Below are positions 1 through 9,520 of a stretch of 64,000 bases of DNA, piece by piece. The translations under genes were made by a program, and so were the position numbers. Each line of letters starts with the position of its first letter. Position 1 is the stretch's first letter. This DNA is from Ornithinimicrobium tianjinense. Its GTDB lineage: Bacteria; Actinomycetota; Actinomycetes; Actinomycetales; Dermatophilaceae. The notes beneath the pieces are model-generated. The model did no database searches. It was not told the DNA's origin and was given only the letters and a program-made list of their open reading frames with translations. The DNA lies in contig NZ_BMEM01000001.1 of NCBI RefSeq assembly GCF_014636495.1, positions 356,195 through 420,194 on the forward strand, given 5' to 3'.

Positions 1-77
1 GGCCGGACTTCCGCAAGGTCGACTTCCTGCGCGCCCTGCGGTCCTACGCGGAGCGGGAGCGCCGCTTCGGCACCTGA
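1..77 (+). CDS. C-terminal end of an unidentified protein (partial)
   Basis: An open frame enters from the left edge (codons from base 3) and stops at TGA 75-77. The visible tail is about 24 residues, charged and helical-looking, ending in RERRFGT. It is too short for me to recognise the family. The next gene starts 27 bases later with its own -10-like hexamer, so the two need not be one operon. Confidence 0.5.
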   Translation, partial: PDFRKVDFLRALRSYAERERRFGT

Positions 78-90
78 CCCGGTGAGGGCA

Positions 91-96
91 TAGTCT
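91..96 (+). promoter_or_regulatory. -10-like hexamer TAGTCT before the amino-acid binding protein
   Basis: TAGTCT ends 8 bases before the ATG at 105 and no Shine-Dalgarno sequence lies between. This suits a leaderless or nearly leaderless transcript, as at several other genes in this window. The spacing is slightly longer than in the best cases. Confidence 0.4.
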
Positions 97-104
97 GCCC
101 TGCT

Positions 105-938
105 ATGAACACGCGATCGTTCCAGGCCCTGTCCATCGCCGCCGTGCTGGCGCTCGGCCTGTCGGCCTGTGGCTCCGACTCCGAGGAGAGCCCCGACGCA
201 GCCGGCGGCTCCGACCTCAACCTCGTGACCGACGGCACCCTGACCGTCTGCTCCGACGTGCCCTACCCCCCGTTCGAGGACTTCGACACCTCCTCCGAGT
301 CGGGCTTCAAGGGCTTCGACATCGACATCGTGCAGGAGATCGCCGACGGTCTCGAGCTGGAGCTCGCCGTGAAGGACTCCTCCTTCGACGCCCTGCAGTC
401 CGGTCTGGCCCTCAACGCCGGCGACTGCGACATGGCCGCCTCGGCGATGACCATCAACGAGGAGCGCAAGAAGAGCATCGACTTCAGCGACGGCTACTAC
501 GACTCCAAGCAGTCCCTGCTGGTGCCGACCGACAGCGACATCAAGACCATCGCCGACCTGGCCGGCAAGAAGGTCGGCGTCCAGGCCACCACCACCGGTG
601 AGGCCTACGCCAAGGAGAACGCCACCGACGCCGAGCTGATCTCCCTGCCCAGCGACGCGGAGATGTTCCAGTCGCTGCAGGCCGGCACCGTCGACGCCCT
701 CCTGCAGGACCTCCCGGTCAACCTCGAGCACACGAAGAGCGGTGACTTCACCATCGTCGAGGAGTACTCCACCGACGAGCAGTACGGCCTGGCGATGAAG
801 AAGGGCAACACCGCGCTCGTGGACGCCGTCAACGCCGAGCTGGCGGAGATGCGCGACAACGGTACCTACGACGAGCTCTACGCGAAGTACTTCACCGAGG
901 GTGGCGACGCCGACAGCGCCACCAGCACCGGTCGCTGA
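105..938 (+). CDS. Polar amino-acid ABC transporter, substrate-binding lipoprotein
   Basis: This 277-residue protein is a family 3 extracellular solute-binding protein, predicted to be lipid-anchored outside the membrane and to deliver an amino acid to the permease encoded next. It has a short charged N-terminus, a hydrophobic core and a lipobox LSAC with the modified cysteine at about residue 22. The mature part shows hallmarks of the fold: VCSDVPYPPFE near the start, GFDIDIVQEIA, DFSDGYY and the late LAMKKGN stretch. Permease and ATPase genes follow in order, so this is the first gene of a three-gene uptake operon. The amino acid transported cannot be read from sequence. Confidence 0.9.
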   Translation: MNTRSFQALSIAAVLALGLSACGSDSEESPDAAGGSDLNLVTDGTLTVCSDVPYPPFEDFDTSSESGFKGFDIDIVQEIADGLELELAVKDSSFDALQSGLALNAGDCDMAASAMTINEERKKSIDFSDGYYDSKQSLLVPTDSDIKTIADLAGKKVGVQATTTGEAYAKENATDAELISLPSDAEMFQSLQAGTVDALLQDLPVNLEHTKSGDFTIVEEYSTDEQYGLAMKKGNTALVDAVNAELAEMRDNGTYDELYAKYFTEGGDADSATSTGR

Positions 939-972
939 GCCGGCCTGCCCCGGACGAGGACAAGGAGGACCG

Positions 973-1770
973 ATGACCAGACGCCAGCGTCAGCGCGCCA
1001 TCCGGATGGTGCTCTACGCCATCTTCCTGGCGCTGGTCGTCGGCCTCCTGTTCCTCGTCGACTGGGAGAGCGTCACCCGCAACTTCTTCATGACCGAGGC
1101 GTTCACCGGCACCTGGCAGGACATGGTGCTGACCGCCGCCAAGAACACGATCCTCTACACGATCGCCGCGTTCGTCGGTGGCTTCGTCCTCGCCATGATC
1201 CTGGTGCTGATGAAGCTCGCCCCGGTCGCCCCCTTCCGCTGGGTGGCGACCGGCTACATCGAGCTGTTCCGCGGGCTCCCCGCGCTCGTCGTCATCCTGT
1301 TCATGGGCTTCGGCGTGCCGATCGCCTTCGGCGGCTGGCGCCCGCCGGGCGGGATCATCGGGTCCGGCCTGACAGCCCTGATGCTCGTCGCCGGGGCCTA
1401 CATGGCCGAGACCCTGCGAGCGGGCATCGAGGCGGTGCCGAAGGGACAGTCCGAGGCGGCACGCTCACTCGGCATGAACGGCGTCTGGACCATGTCCTCG
1501 ATCGTCATGCCGCAGGCGCTGCGCATCGTGGTCCCGCCGCTGACCAACGAGCTGGTGATCCTCCTCAAGGACACCTCGCTGCTCTTCGTGCTGGGCTTCG
1601 CGGCCAACCAGAAGGAGCTGACGTCGATGGCGCGAGACTTCATGGTCAGCGGTCCGTCGGCCGGCACCGCCACCAGCCTGACGTTCGCCGCGCTGCTCTA
1701 CCTCGCCATCACGCTGCCCCTGACGCAGCTGGTGTCGTGGATGGAGCGCAAGCAGAAGAGGAGCCGGTGA
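973..1770 (+). CDS. Polar amino-acid ABC transporter permease (HisM type)
   Basis: This 265-residue inner-membrane subunit forms the translocation path. I start it at ATG 973, preceded by AAGGAGG seven to eight bases upstream; the frame stays open to 901 but that would overlap the binding-protein gene. Hydrophobic segments lie near residues 15-35, 60-85, 100-125 and 225-250. The EAA loop that docks on the ATPase is visible as [15 protein letters not shown], followed by [14 protein letters not shown], both typical of HisM/GlnP permeases. It overlaps the ATPase gene by one base (TGATG). As is usual in this family, one permease gene may supply a homodimer. Confidence 0.92.
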   Translation: MTRRQRQRAIRMVLYAIFLALVVGLLFLVDWESVTRNFFMTEAFTGTWQDMVLTAAKNTILYTIAAFVGGFVLAMILVLMKLAPVAPFRWVATGYIELFRGLPALVVILFMGFGVPIAFGGWRPPGGIIGSGLTALMLVAGAYMAETLRAGIEAVPKGQSEAARSLGMNGVWTMSSIVMPQALRIVVPPLTNELVILLKDTSLLFVLGFAANQKELTSMARDFMVSGPSAGTATSLTFAALLYLAITLPLTQLVSWMERKQKRSR

Positions 1771-2537
1771 TGGAGGATCTTCACCCCACCCAGAAGGTCG
1801 ACCGGTCCGCCCCCGCGATCGACGTCCGGCAGCTGCACAAGAGCTACGGCGACCACGAGGTGCTCAAGGGGATCGACTTCTCGGTCGAGAAGGGCCAGGT
1901 CGTCTGCGTGATCGGTCCTTCCGGCTCGGGCAAGTCCACGCTGCTGCGCTGCGTCAACCGGCTCGAGGAGCCGTCCTCCGGCCAGATCCTGGTCGAGGGC
2001 ATCGACATCACCGACCCGGACACCGAGCTGGACAAGGTCCGGTCGCGGGTCGGGATGGTGTTCCAGCAGTTCAACCTCTTCCCGCACATGACGGTGCTGC
2101 GCAACCTGACGATCGCCCAGCAGCGCGTCAAGAAGCGCGGCCGCGCCGAGGCGGAGAAGATCGCGCGGGAGAACCTGGCCAAGGTCGGGCTGGCCGACAA
2201 GGAGGGTGCCTACCCCGGTCACCTCTCCGGCGGCCAGCAGCAGCGGGTGGCGATCGCCCGGGCGCTGTCCATGGACCCCGACATGATGCTCTTCGACGAG
2301 CCGACCTCGGCTCTGGACCCCGAGCTCGTCGGTGACGTCCTGGACGTCATGCGCAAGCTCGCCGAGAGCGGCATGACGATGATGGTGGTCACCCACGAGA
2401 TGGGGTTTGCCCGCGAGGTGGGCGACAAGCTGGTCTTCATGGACGGCGGCGTCATCGTCGAGGAGGGCAGTCCGGTCGAGGTGCTGACCAACCCCCAGCA
2501 CCGGCGCACGCAGTCCTTCCTGTCCAAGGTGCTCTAA
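1770..2537 (+). CDS. Polar amino-acid ABC transporter ATP-binding protein
   Basis: This 255-residue cytoplasmic ATPase powers the transporter encoded just upstream. Walker A is GPSGSGKST, the Q-loop is [11 protein letters not shown], the signature is [15 protein letters not shown], Walker B is [14 protein letters not shown] and the H-loop is VVTHEMGF. The length is typical of GlnQ/HisP ATPases. The ATG at 1770 overlaps the permease stop by one base; a GTG one codon upstream is an alternative. It closely resembles the ATPase encoded at 63162-63956, so the window contains two paralogous amino-acid importers. Confidence 0.93.
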   Translation: MEDLHPTQKVDRSAPAIDVRQLHKSYGDHEVLKGIDFSVEKGQVVCVIGPSGSGKSTLLRCVNRLEEPSSGQILVEGIDITDPDTELDKVRSRVGMVFQQFNLFPHMTVLRNLTIAQQRVKKRGRAEAEKIARENLAKVGLADKEGAYPGHLSGGQQQRVAIARALSMDPDMMLFDEPTSALDPELVGDVLDVMRKLAESGMTMMVVTHEMGFAREVGDKLVFMDGGVIVEEGSPVEVLTNPQHRRTQSFLSKVL

Positions 2538-2837
2538 GACCTCGTCACGCCCGTCACCTGCGCCCCACCCGCCTCGTGGTCGACAGCGGGTCGCCGGAAA
2601 TTCACCCGGAGGTCGCCGACTCGCCGTGTCGCCACGAGGGTATGACGTGGGTCACGGCATACCGTCGGAGGCAGACGTCAGGACACCCGTCCTCGTCTCG
2701 GGAGGCCCACCACATGGAGCTCTGGCTTCGGACGGAGGGCCGGCACCGGCTCACCGTCGTCGTGGCGGGGTCCGGTCCCGGCCCCACACCGACCATCGGC
2801 GCGTGACCGCACGGGCGCGCGTCAGCAGGGAGCCACG
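2538..2837. other. 300-base intergenic region, no gene seen
   Basis: This separates the ABC transporter operon from the PhoH-family gene. Short open frames exist on both strands but have no recognisable protein, no convincing ribosome binding site and no consistent codon pattern. It contains one copy of the recurrent octamer (CGGCATAC at 2655). I see no strong terminator hairpin. The promoter of the next gene is presumably here. Confidence 0.5.
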
Positions 2838-4217
2838 ATGACGACCACCACCCGCGTCCCCTCTTCCACGCGCGTCGCCGACACCGCGGACGGCACCGCA
2901 GCCGCCGGATCCGCGACCACCGGGCTGAAGACCTACGTCCTCGACACCTCGGTGCTGCTGTCGGACCCCCGCGCGATCCAGCGGTTCGCCGAGCACGACG
3001 TCGTGCTCCCCGTGGTCGTCATCACCGAGCTCGAGGCCAAGCGGCACCACCCCGAGCTGGGCTACTTCGCGCGCCAGGCGCTGCGGCTGCTGGACGACCT
3101 GCGCATCGAGCACGGCACGCTCAGCGAGCCCGTCCCCGTCGGGGAGGACGGCGGGCGTATCCACGTCGAGCTGAACCACAGCAACCCCGAGGCCCTGCCG
3201 GCCGGTTTCCGCCTCGGCGACAACGACACCAGGATCCTGGCGGTCGCCGCCAACCTGGCCGCCGAGGGCAAGGACGTCACGGTCGTCAGCAAGGACCTGC
3301 CCATGCGGGTCAAGGCCTCCGCCGTCGGTCTCGACGCCGAGGAGTACCGCGCCGAGCTCGCGGTCGAGAGCGGCTGGACCGGGATGGCCGAGCTCGAGGT
3401 CGACGACGCCCAGATGCACGACCTGTACGAGTTCGGCCGGCTCGAGCACGAGGGCGCCGGTGACCTGCTGGTCCACACCGGCCTCACGATCCTCGGCCCC
3501 TCGGGGAGCGCCCTCGGGCGGGTGGCGCCCGACCGCAGCGTGCGGCTGGTGCGCGGCGACCGCGACGCCTTCGGGCTGCACGGGCGCTCCGCCGAGCAGC
3601 GGATCGCGCTCGACCTGCTGCTGGACCCCGACATCGGCATCGTCAGCCTCGGCGGCCGCGCGGGCACCGGCAAGAGCGCCCTGGCGCTGTGCGCGGGCCT
3701 GGAGGCCGTGATGGAGCGCCGGCAGCACCGCAAGGTCATCGTCTTCCGGCCCTTGTATGCCGTGGGCGGCCAGGAGCTGGGCTACCTCCCGGGCAGCGAG
3801 AACGACAAGATGGGGCCCTGGGCCCAGGCGGTCTTCGACACTCTCGGTGCCGTCGTGTCCAAGGAGGTCGTCGAGGAGATCCTCGACCGCGACATGCTCG
3901 AGGTGCTCCCGCTCACCCACATCCGCGGGCGTTCCCTGCACGACGCGTTCGTCATCGTCGACGAGGCCCAGTCGCTGGAGCGCAACGTCCTCCTGACGGT
4001 GCTCTCCCGGATCGGGCAGAGCTCACGGGTGGTGCTGACGCACGACGTGGCCCAGCGCGACAACCTGCGAGTGGGTCGCCACGACGGCGTCGCCGCCGTC
4101 ATCGAGGCACTCAAGGGCCACCCCCTCTTCGCCCACGTCACCCTCTCCCGCAGCGAGCGCAGCCCCATCGCCGCCCTGGTCACCGAGATGCTGGAGGGCA
4201 CGTCGGGGCTGGTCTGA
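2838..4217 (+). CDS. PIN-domain/PhoH-family ATPase (PhoH2-like RNA helicase-RNase)
   Basis: This 459-residue protein has the two-part architecture of PhoH2. Residues about 33-165 form a PIN nuclease domain: [12 protein letters not shown] carries the first acidic residue, ITELEAK the second, and [11 protein letters not shown] the later pair. Residues about 250-459 form a PhoH P-loop ATPase with Walker A GRAGTGKS near residue 274 and Walker B VIVDEAQS near 371. Studied mycobacterial PhoH2 proteins unwind and cut RNA. ATG 2838 follows a GGGAG sequence at close spacing. The first 30 residues are poorly conserved in character. A terminator-like hairpin follows the gene, so it is probably monocistronic. 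Confidence 0.88.
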   Translation: MTTTTRVPSSTRVADTADGTAAAGSATTGLKTYVLDTSVLLSDPRAIQRFAEHDVVLPVVVITELEAKRHHPELGYFARQALRLLDDLRIEHGTLSEPVPVGEDGGRIHVELNHSNPEALPAGFRLGDNDTRILAVAANLAAEGKDVTVVSKDLPMRVKASAVGLDAEEYRAELAVESGWTGMAELEVDDAQMHDLYEFGRLEHEGAGDLLVHTGLTILGPSGSALGRVAPDRSVRLVRGDRDAFGLHGRSAEQRIALDLLLDPDIGIVSLGGRAGTGKSALALCAGLEAVMERRQHRKVIVFRPLYAVGGQELGYLPGSENDKMGPWAQAVFDTLGAVVSKEVVEEILDRDMLEVLPLTHIRGRSLHDAFVIVDEAQSLERNVLLTVLSRIGQSSRVVLTHDVAQRDNLRVGRHDGVAAVIEALKGHPLFAHVTLSRSERSPIAALVTEMLEGTSGLV

Positions 4218-4227
4218 GGCTCGTGAG

Positions 4228-4256
4228 GCGCTCGGGGCCAGTGAGGCCCCGGGCGC
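4228..4256 (+). terminator. Terminator-like hairpin after the PIN-PhoH gene
   Basis: Arms of 12 bases (4228-4239 and 4245-4256) pair with a single G-T wobble around a 5-base loop, starting 11 bases after the stop codon. There is no T-run, which is common for actinobacterial terminators. Confidence 0.6.
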
Positions 4257-4340
4257 GCCGTCCCGGCGTGTGACCTTCGCCACGATTGCGTGCGTGGGTT
4301 TGACGCGGATGCGAGGGGCCCGGCACCGTGGATAGACCAG

Positions 4341-4353
4341 ATCACGAAGTGAT
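4341..4353. promoter_or_regulatory. Small palindrome in the transglycosylase leader
   Basis: ATCAC-gaa-GTGAT is a perfect 5+3+5 palindrome about 100 bases before the start codon. A TTGACG-like -35 lies upstream near 4299. It could be an operator for a cell-wall regulator; actinobacterial resuscitation and lysis genes often have long regulated leaders. The factor is unknown. Confidence 0.35.
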
Positions 4354-4455
4354 AACGCCGTCGGTCCCAATCCCGGGCGTCCCGTGACGTGCCGCGCTCC
4401 CTGGCGCGGGACGTGTCAGGCCCGGGGCGGCGCGTCCCTGAGAGGTAACCACCGC

Positions 4456-5334
4456 ATGTCCCAGCCCCCCCTGCTCGAGCCGTCGCGCGGCCCGTCCGGC
4501 CGTCACCGTGCGCGCAAGCTCGGCGGCCCCGCCGGTGCCGTCACCGCCGGTATCGCCGTCACCTCGCTGGCCGTGGCCGGCTACGCCGTGAGCTCCAGCG
4601 CCGCCGCGCCGGGCACGGGCGGCCTGACCGCAGCGGTGTCGCGCCTCAACCCCGACCTCGCCGCCGACACCGCGGCCGAGCGCAGCGCCAGGGCGAGCTA
4701 CGAGGCCCACGCCGCGTTCGCCGAGGCCACGGCGCTCCGTGAGCAGCAGGCCCTGGACTCGCTCGGTGCGTCCGCCGACCTGACCTCCAGCAGCGTGCGC
4801 TCCGCGCGGGGCGCGTCGGACGCCATCGCGGAGGAGCGGGCTGAGAAGGCCGCCGCCCGCCGCGCCGCGGAGGAGAAGGCGGCCGCCGAGGCTGCCGCCG
4901 CAGAGCAGGCCGCCGAGGAGGCCGCTGCCGAGGAGGCCGCCGCCCAGGCTGCCGCCGAGCGCGCGGAGGAGCAGGCTGCCTCCCGCAGCACCCCCCGCGA
5001 GGAGGCCTCGGTCTCCACGGCGCCGGTCGTCTCCGGTGACTCGCGCTCGATCGCGCGGTCGATGCTCGGCAGCTACGGCTGGGGCGATGACCAGTGGGGC
5101 TGCCTCGACTCCCTCTGGCAGCGCGAGTCCGGCTGGAACCACCTCGCGATGAACGCCTCCTCGGGCGCCTACGGCATCCCGCAGGCCCTCCCCGGCAGCA
5201 AGATGGCCTCCGTCGCGGGTGACTGGCAGACCAACCCGACCACCCAGATCACCTGGGGTCTGGGGTACATCTCCGAGCGTTACGGCAGCCCCTGCAACGC
5301 CTGGGGCCACTCCGAGTCCGTCGGCTGGTACTGA
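4456..5334 (+). CDS. Secreted transglycosylase-like cell-wall protein
   Basis: This 292-residue protein has an arginine-rich N-terminus and one hydrophobic segment at about residues 25-50 (signal or anchor). Residues about 125-195 form a long alanine/glutamate coiled coil, and the C-terminal ~95 residues are a lytic-transglycosylase-like domain. That domain shows W-Q-R-E-S-G-W with the likely catalytic glutamate, SSGAYGIPQALPGSKM, and a terminal Trp-Tyr. This layout is common in actinobacterial muralytic proteins. I chose ATG 4456 (GAGAGG about 10 bases upstream) over the earlier frame start at 4384, which would add a non-signal-like extension. The leader is long and can fold. A strong terminator follows. 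Confidence 0.82.
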   Translation: MSQPPLLEPSRGPSGRHRARKLGGPAGAVTAGIAVTSLAVAGYAVSSSAAAPGTGGLTAAVSRLNPDLAADTAAERSARASYEAHAAFAEATALREQQALDSLGASADLTSSSVRSARGASDAIAEERAEKAAARRAAEEKAAAEAAAAEQAAEEAAAEEAAAQAAAERAEEQAASRSTPREEASVSTAPVVSGDSRSIARSMLGSYGWGDDQWGCLDSLWQRESGWNHLAMNASSGAYGIPQALPGSKMASVAGDWQTNPTTQITWGLGYISERYGSPCNAWGHSESVGWY

Positions 5335-5362
5335 CCACCGCCGCATCGACGACATACCTGCT

Positions 5363-5400
5363 GCAGGACCCTCGTCTCGCGCCGCGAGAGGGGGTCCTGC
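5363..5400 (+). terminator. Strong terminator hairpin after the transglycosylase gene
   Basis: Outer arms 5363-5371 and 5392-5400 (9 bases, perfect) enclose inner arms 5375-5380 and 5384-5389 (6 bases, perfect) with a 3-base loop. The -10-like hexamer of the next gene starts five bases later, so terminator and promoter sit back to back. Confidence 0.8.
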
Positions 5401-5404
5401 GCCG

Positions 5405-5410
5405 TAGGGT
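5405..5410 (+). promoter_or_regulatory. -10 hexamer TAGGGT of a leaderless DUF1206 gene
   Basis: TAGGGT ends six bases before the GTG at 5417. With this spacing, transcription would begin at or next to the start codon, giving a leaderless mRNA. Confidence 0.55.
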
Positions 5411-5416
5411 GGGGGA

Positions 5417-6229
5417 GTGAACGACACCCCCCTCGCCGCTGCTGCCGAGCGTACCGCGCGCAACCTGTCCGACCACCCGTGGCTCGAGCGGCTGGCGCGC
5501 GCCGGCTTCGCCGCCAGCGGGCTGCTGCACCTGGTGATCGGCTGGGTCGCGGCGCAGGTCGCTCTGGGCGGTCGCGGGGAGGCGGACCAGGGCGGTGCCC
5601 TCGAGGCGCTGCGTGACGCCCCCGGCGGTCCGGTGCTGCTGTGGGCCTGCGTGGTCGGCTTCGCGGCGCTCGCGCTGTGGCAGGCCCTGGAGGCGATCTT
5701 CGGCGGCGGTGAGGCCAAGGACCGGCTCAAGGCGGCCGGGAAGGCGGTCCTCTACGGCGCCCTCGGCGCCACCTCCCTCACCTTCGCCCTCGGGGGGAGC
5801 ACGGACAGCGGCGAGAGCAGCACCGACCTCACCGCCACGCTCATGGGTATGCCGCTCGGTCGGCTTCTCGTGGGCGCCGTGGGTCTGGCTGTCATCGCGG
5901 CCGGTGGCTATCACGTCTACAAGGGCCTGGCCAAGCGGTTCCTCGACGACCTGCAGCCCACGGCCGACGACGGTGGCCCCGTCGGTGCGACCGTGGTCGG
6001 CAGCGGGATGGTCGGGTATGCCGCCAAGGGGGTGGCCCTGGCCATCGTCGGCGGGCTCTTCGTGCTGGCCGCCGCCACGGCGGACCCCGAGCGCTCCACC
6101 GGGCTGGACGGCGCGCTCAAGCTGCTCGTGCAGCAGCCGCTCGGCGGGGCGCTGCTCCTCGCGATCGCGCTGGGGCTCGTGCTCTTCGGGATCTACAGCT
6201 TCGCCCGGGCCCGCTTCGCCGACCTGTAG
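5417..6229 (+). CDS. DUF1206 membrane protein
   Basis: This 270-residue integral membrane protein carries three repeats of about 75 residues, each with two hydrophobic segments, the arrangement seen in DUF1206 proteins. Repeat starts are visible near residue 28 (ARAGFAASGLLHLVIGW), near 108 (AGKAVLYGALGATSL) and near 200 (GYAAKGVALAIVGG). The function of the family is unknown. GTG 5417 is preceded by TAGGGT at leaderless spacing. The next gene, coaA, is convergent and begins its stop 12 bases away. Confidence 0.85.
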   Translation: MNDTPLAAAAERTARNLSDHPWLERLARAGFAASGLLHLVIGWVAAQVALGGRGEADQGGALEALRDAPGGPVLLWACVVGFAALALWQALEAIFGGGEAKDRLKAAGKAVLYGALGATSLTFALGGSTDSGESSTDLTATLMGMPLGRLLVGAVGLAVIAAGGYHVYKGLAKRFLDDLQPTADDGGPVGATVVGSGMVGYAAKGVALAIVGGLFVLAAATADPERSTGLDGALKLLVQQPLGGALLLAIALGLVLFGIYSFARARFADL

Positions 6230-6241
6230 TCCCTGGCCGGC

Positions 6242-7201
6242 TCAGAGCCGGCGCAGCCGCACGCGGTCGACGGTGTGGTCCGGCCCCTTGAGCAGGACCA
6301 GGGTCGCGCGGCTGCGCGTCGGCAGGATGTTCTCGACCAGGTTCGGTGCGTTGATCGAGTCGAAGATCTCCTGAGCCGTCCGCACCGCCTCGTCGTCGCT
6401 GAGCGTGGAGAAGCGATGGAAGTGCGATGTCGGGTCGGCGAAGGCGGTCTCGCGGAGCGACAGGAACCGCTCGGTGTACCAGCGGCGGATGTCGCTGAGG
6501 TGAGCGTCGACATACACGGTGAAGTCGAAGAAGTCGCTCACCGCGAGACCGGCGCGACCGTTGGCGTGCGGGCGGGGGGCCTGCAGGACGTTCAGCCCCT
6601 CGACGATGAGCACGTCCGGCTGGCGGACGACGATCGACTCGCCGGGCACGATGTCGTAGATGAGGTGGCTGTAGACGGGTGCGCGGACCTCGGCGCGCCC
6701 CGCCTTGACCTCGGAGACGAAGCGCAGCAGCGCACGACGGTCGTAGGACTCGGGGAAGCCCTTGCGGTCCATCAGGCCGCGCTCCTCCAGCACCCGGTTC
6801 GGGTAGAGGAAGCCGTCGGTGGTCACGAGGTCGACGCGCGGCTGCGAGTCCCACCGGGAGATCAGCTCGGCCAGGATGCGCGCCGTCGTCGACTTGCCCA
6901 CGGCCACCGAGCCCGCCACACCGACGATGAAGGGGGTCCGCGCGGCGCGCTCGCCGAGGAAGTCACCGGTCACCTGGTGCAGCCGCGCCGTGGCCTCCTC
7001 GTAGAAGGACAGCAGCCGGCTGATCGGCAGGTAGACCTGCTCGACCTCGTCCATGTCGAGCCGGTCGCCCAGACCCCGCAGCCGCTCGACGTCGGCCGCG
7101 TCGAGGTGCATCGGGTGGGACTCGCGCAGCCGCGCCCAGTCCCGCCGGTCGAGCTCGACGTACGGGGAGGGGATGCTGGCGCCGTTGCCATGGGAAGCCA
7201 T
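6242..7201 (-). CDS. coaA: Pantothenate kinase, type I
   Basis: Phosphorylates pantothenate with ATP, the first and usually controlling step of coenzyme A synthesis. The 319-residue protein has the P-loop [15 protein letters not shown] near residue 95, then [18 protein letters not shown] and the later [11 protein letters not shown] stretch, all typical of bacterial CoaA. Three ATGs lie close together (7210, 7201, 7192). I use 7201, whose product best matches usual CoaA N-termini; no clear ribosome binding site separates them. It is divergent from glmS, with only ~50 bases between. The precursor pathway (panB, panC, panD) is encoded 8 kb away in the same window. Confidence 0.93.
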   Translation of the reverse strand: MASHGNGASIPSPYVELDRRDWARLRESHPMHLDAADVERLRGLGDRLDMDEVEQVYLPISRLLSFYEEATARLHQVTGDFLGERAARTPFIVGVAGSVAVGKSTTARILAELISRWDSQPRVDLVTTDGFLYPNRVLEERGLMDRKGFPESYDRRALLRFVSEVKAGRAEVRAPVYSHLIYDIVPGESIVVRQPDVLIVEGLNVLQAPRPHANGRAGLAVSDFFDFTVYVDAHLSDIRRWYTERFLSLRETAFADPTSHFHRFSTLSDDEAVRTAQEIFDSINAPNLVENILPTRSRATLVLLKGPDHTVDRVRLRRL

Positions 7202-7244
7202 GCGCGGCATTCTGGCAGAGTCCGGGAGCGTCCCTGCGACGTCG

Positions 7245-7250
7245 TAGGCT
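7245..7250 (+). promoter_or_regulatory. -10 hexamer TAGGCT of leaderless glmS
   Basis: TAGGCT ends seven bases before the ATG of glmS and no ribosome binding site is present, which suggests a leaderless transcript. Confidence 0.55.
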
Positions 7251-7257
7251 TGCCCCC

Positions 7258-9123
7258 ATGTGCGGAATCGTCGGTTACGTGGGCCCCCAGGTCAGCGGCA
7301 AGGCGCTGGACGTCGTCATGGAGGGGCTGGGACGCCTGGAGTACCGCGGGTACGACTCGGCCGGGGTGGCGCTCGTCGCCGAGGGCGACGTCGAGACCCG
7401 CAAGCGCTCCGGCAAGCTCAGCAACCTGCGCGAGGAGCTGGCCAGCGCCCCGCTGCACGAGACCGCCACGGCCATCGGCCACACCCGGTGGGCCACCCAC
7501 GGCGGCCCGACCGACGACAACGCCCACCCGCACCGCGGGGGCCGGGACGGCAAGCTGGCGCTCGTCCACAACGGCATCATCGAGAACTTCCACTCGCTCA
7601 AGCAGGACCTGCTGTCCCAGGGCGTGGAGTTCACCTCCGAGACCGACACCGAGGTCGTCGCCCACCTGGTCTCCCAGGCCTTCGACCGCACCGGCAACCT
7701 CACCGACGCGATGCGCGAGGTCGTCAACACCCTGCACGGCGCGTTCACCCTGCTGGCGGTCCACGCCGACGCCCCGCAGACGGTCGTCGGCGCCCGCCGC
7801 AACTCCCCGCTCGTCGTCGGCCTCGGCGAGGGCGAGAACTTCCTCGGCTCCGACGTCGCCGCCTTCATCGGCCACACCCGCCACGCGCTCGAGCTCGGTC
7901 AGGACCAGATCGTCACGATCACCCCCGACACCTACGAGGTCATCAACTTCGACGGCACGCCCTCCGACGGCAAGGCCTACGAGGTCACCTGGGACGCGGC
8001 GGCCGCGGAGAAGGGCGGCTACGCCACCTTCATGGAGAAGGAGATCCACGACCAGCCGCACGCGGTGCGTGACACCCTCATCGGCCGCTTCGACGCCGAG
8101 GGTCGGCTGGCGCTCGACGAGCTGCACATCCCCGAGGACGAGCTGCGCGCGGTGACCAAGATCGTCATCGTCGCCTGCGGCACCGCCGCCTACGCCGGCA
8201 TGGTCGCCAAGTACGCCATCGAGCGGTGGACCCGCATCCCCGTCGAGGTCGAGCTGGCCCACGAGTTCCGCTACCGCGACCCGGTCATCGACCAGCACAC
8301 GCTCGTCGTGTCGATCTCCCAGTCCGGCGAGACGATGGACACCCTCATGGCGGTCCGTCACGCCAAGGAGCTGGGCGCGCGCACGGTCTCCATCTGCAAC
8401 ACCCATGGCTCGACGATCCCGCGCGAGTCCGACGCGGTGCTCTACACCCACGCCGGGCCGGAGATCGCGGTGGCCTCGACCAAGGCCTTCCTCGGGCAGA
8501 TCACCGCCTCCTACATCCTCGGCCTCTACCTCGCCTCGCTGCGCGCGGGCGTCACCGGGGTCGAGCCGGACGTCGAGGGCATCCTGGCCGAGATGCAGGC
8601 CATCCCCGCCAAGATCGAGCAGCTCCTCGGCCAGATGGACCGCGTCAAGGAGATCGCCTCCTACATGGCCGACTCCCGCTCGGTCCTCTTCCTCGGTCGC
8701 CACGTCGGCTACCCGGTGGCCATGGAAGGCGCGCTCAAGCTCAAGGAGCTCGCCTATATCCACGCCGAGGGGTTCGCCGCCGGAGAGCTCAAGCACGGCC
8801 CGATCGCGCTCATCGAGCCGGGCCAGCCGGTGTTCGTCATCGTCCCGTCGCCGGACAGCGAGCACGGTCTGCACGGCAAGGTGGTCTCCAACATCCAGGA
8901 GATCCGCGCCCGCGGCGCCCGCACCCTCGTGATCGCCGAGGAGGGGGACGAGGACGTCGTGCCCTTCGCCGACGTGGTCATCCGCGTCCCGCGCACGCCC
9001 GCCCTGCTGGCGCCGCTGCTGACCGTGGTGCCGCTGCAGGTCTTCGCGCTGCACCTGTCCACCGCCAAGGGTCTGGACGTCGACCAGCCGCGCAACCTCG
9101 CCAAGTCCGTCACCGTCGAGTGA
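7258..9123 (+). CDS. glmS: Glutamine-fructose-6-phosphate aminotransferase (isomerizing)
   Basis: Makes glucosamine-6-phosphate from fructose-6-phosphate and glutamine, the entry step to peptidoglycan amino sugars. The 621-residue protein begins MCGIVGYVG, with Cys2 as the N-terminal nucleophile of the glutaminase domain. [16 protein letters not shown] and [11 protein letters not shown] follow. The C-terminal half carries two sugar-isomerase domains with SISQSGET near residue 347 and the terminal KSVTVE typical of GlmS. acpS follows after 10 bases and nnr directly after that, a common actinobacterial arrangement. I see no glmS ribozyme or other leader, since start and promoter nearly touch. 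Confidence 0.96.
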   Translation: MCGIVGYVGPQVSGKALDVVMEGLGRLEYRGYDSAGVALVAEGDVETRKRSGKLSNLREELASAPLHETATAIGHTRWATHGGPTDDNAHPHRGGRDGKLALVHNGIIENFHSLKQDLLSQGVEFTSETDTEVVAHLVSQAFDRTGNLTDAMREVVNTLHGAFTLLAVHADAPQTVVGARRNSPLVVGLGEGENFLGSDVAAFIGHTRHALELGQDQIVTITPDTYEVINFDGTPSDGKAYEVTWDAAAAEKGGYATFMEKEIHDQPHAVRDTLIGRFDAEGRLALDELHIPEDELRAVTKIVIVACGTAAYAGMVAKYAIERWTRIPVEVELAHEFRYRDPVIDQHTLVVSISQSGETMDTLMAVRHAKELGARTVSICNTHGSTIPRESDAVLYTHAGPEIAVASTKAFLGQITASYILGLYLASLRAGVTGVEPDVEGILAEMQAIPAKIEQLLGQMDRVKEIASYMADSRSVLFLGRHVGYPVAMEGALKLKELAYIHAEGFAAGELKHGPIALIEPGQPVFVIVPSPDSEHGLHGKVVSNIQEIRARGARTLVIAEEGDEDVVPFADVVIRVPRTPALLAPLLTVVPLQVFALHLSTAKGLDVDQPRNLAKSVTVE

Positions 9124-9133
9124 GCGTCGGCCG

Positions 9134-9520
9134 GTGATCCTCGGGATCGGGATCGACGTCGTCGACATCGCCCGCTTCACCGCGCGGCTCGAGGCCAGCC
9201 CGCGCCTCGAGGAGCGCCTGTTCACCTCCGAGGAGCAGGGGCTGCGTCCGGCCTCGATGGCCGCGCGGTTCGCCGCCAAGGAGGCCCTCGCCAAGGCGCT
9301 CGGCGCACCGGTCGGCCTGCGCTGGACCGACGCCATCGTCGTCCGCGCGGACGACGGGCGGCCGCACCTGCGGATCACCGGCACCGTCCAGGAGCGGGCC
9401 GAGGCGCTGGGCGTGACGTCCCTGCACCTGTCCCTGTCCCACGACGCGGGGATCGCCTCCGCCGTCGTCGTCGCCGAGGGCGACGCCCCGTCGCCCATCG
9501 TCGCCCCCGAGGAGGACTAG
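9134..9520 (+). CDS. acpS: Holo-[acyl-carrier-protein] synthase
   Basis: Transfers 4'-phosphopantetheine from coenzyme A to a serine of acyl carrier protein. The 128-residue product has the two family motifs: [11 protein letters not shown] at the N-terminus (first metal-binding aspartate) and [13 protein letters not shown] near residue 55. The end [15 protein letters not shown] is also typical. The start is GTG 9134, ten bases after the glmS stop. The next gene begins on the base after the acpS stop, so the trio is very likely co-transcribed. Confidence 0.95.
   Translation: MILGIGIDVVDIARFTARLEASPRLEERLFTSEEQGLRPASMAARFAAKEALAKALGAPVGLRWTDAIVVRADDGRPHLRITGTVQERAEALGVTSLHLSLSHDAGIASAVVVAEGDAPSPIVAPEED

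Noticed and set aside
2751-3941. Long open frame on the minus strand opposite the PIN-PhoH gene
   Set aside because: It mirrors the high-GC third-position pattern of the real gene, is full of valine/leucine/glycine runs and has no recognisable domain. Many similar antisense frames occur across the window.
4280-4455. Possible cyclic-di-AMP (ydaO-type) riboswitch before the transglycosylase gene
   Set aside because: Such riboswitches often precede actinobacterial wall lysis genes, but I could not find the conserved core pieces. Only a simple hairpin and a small palindrome are visible.
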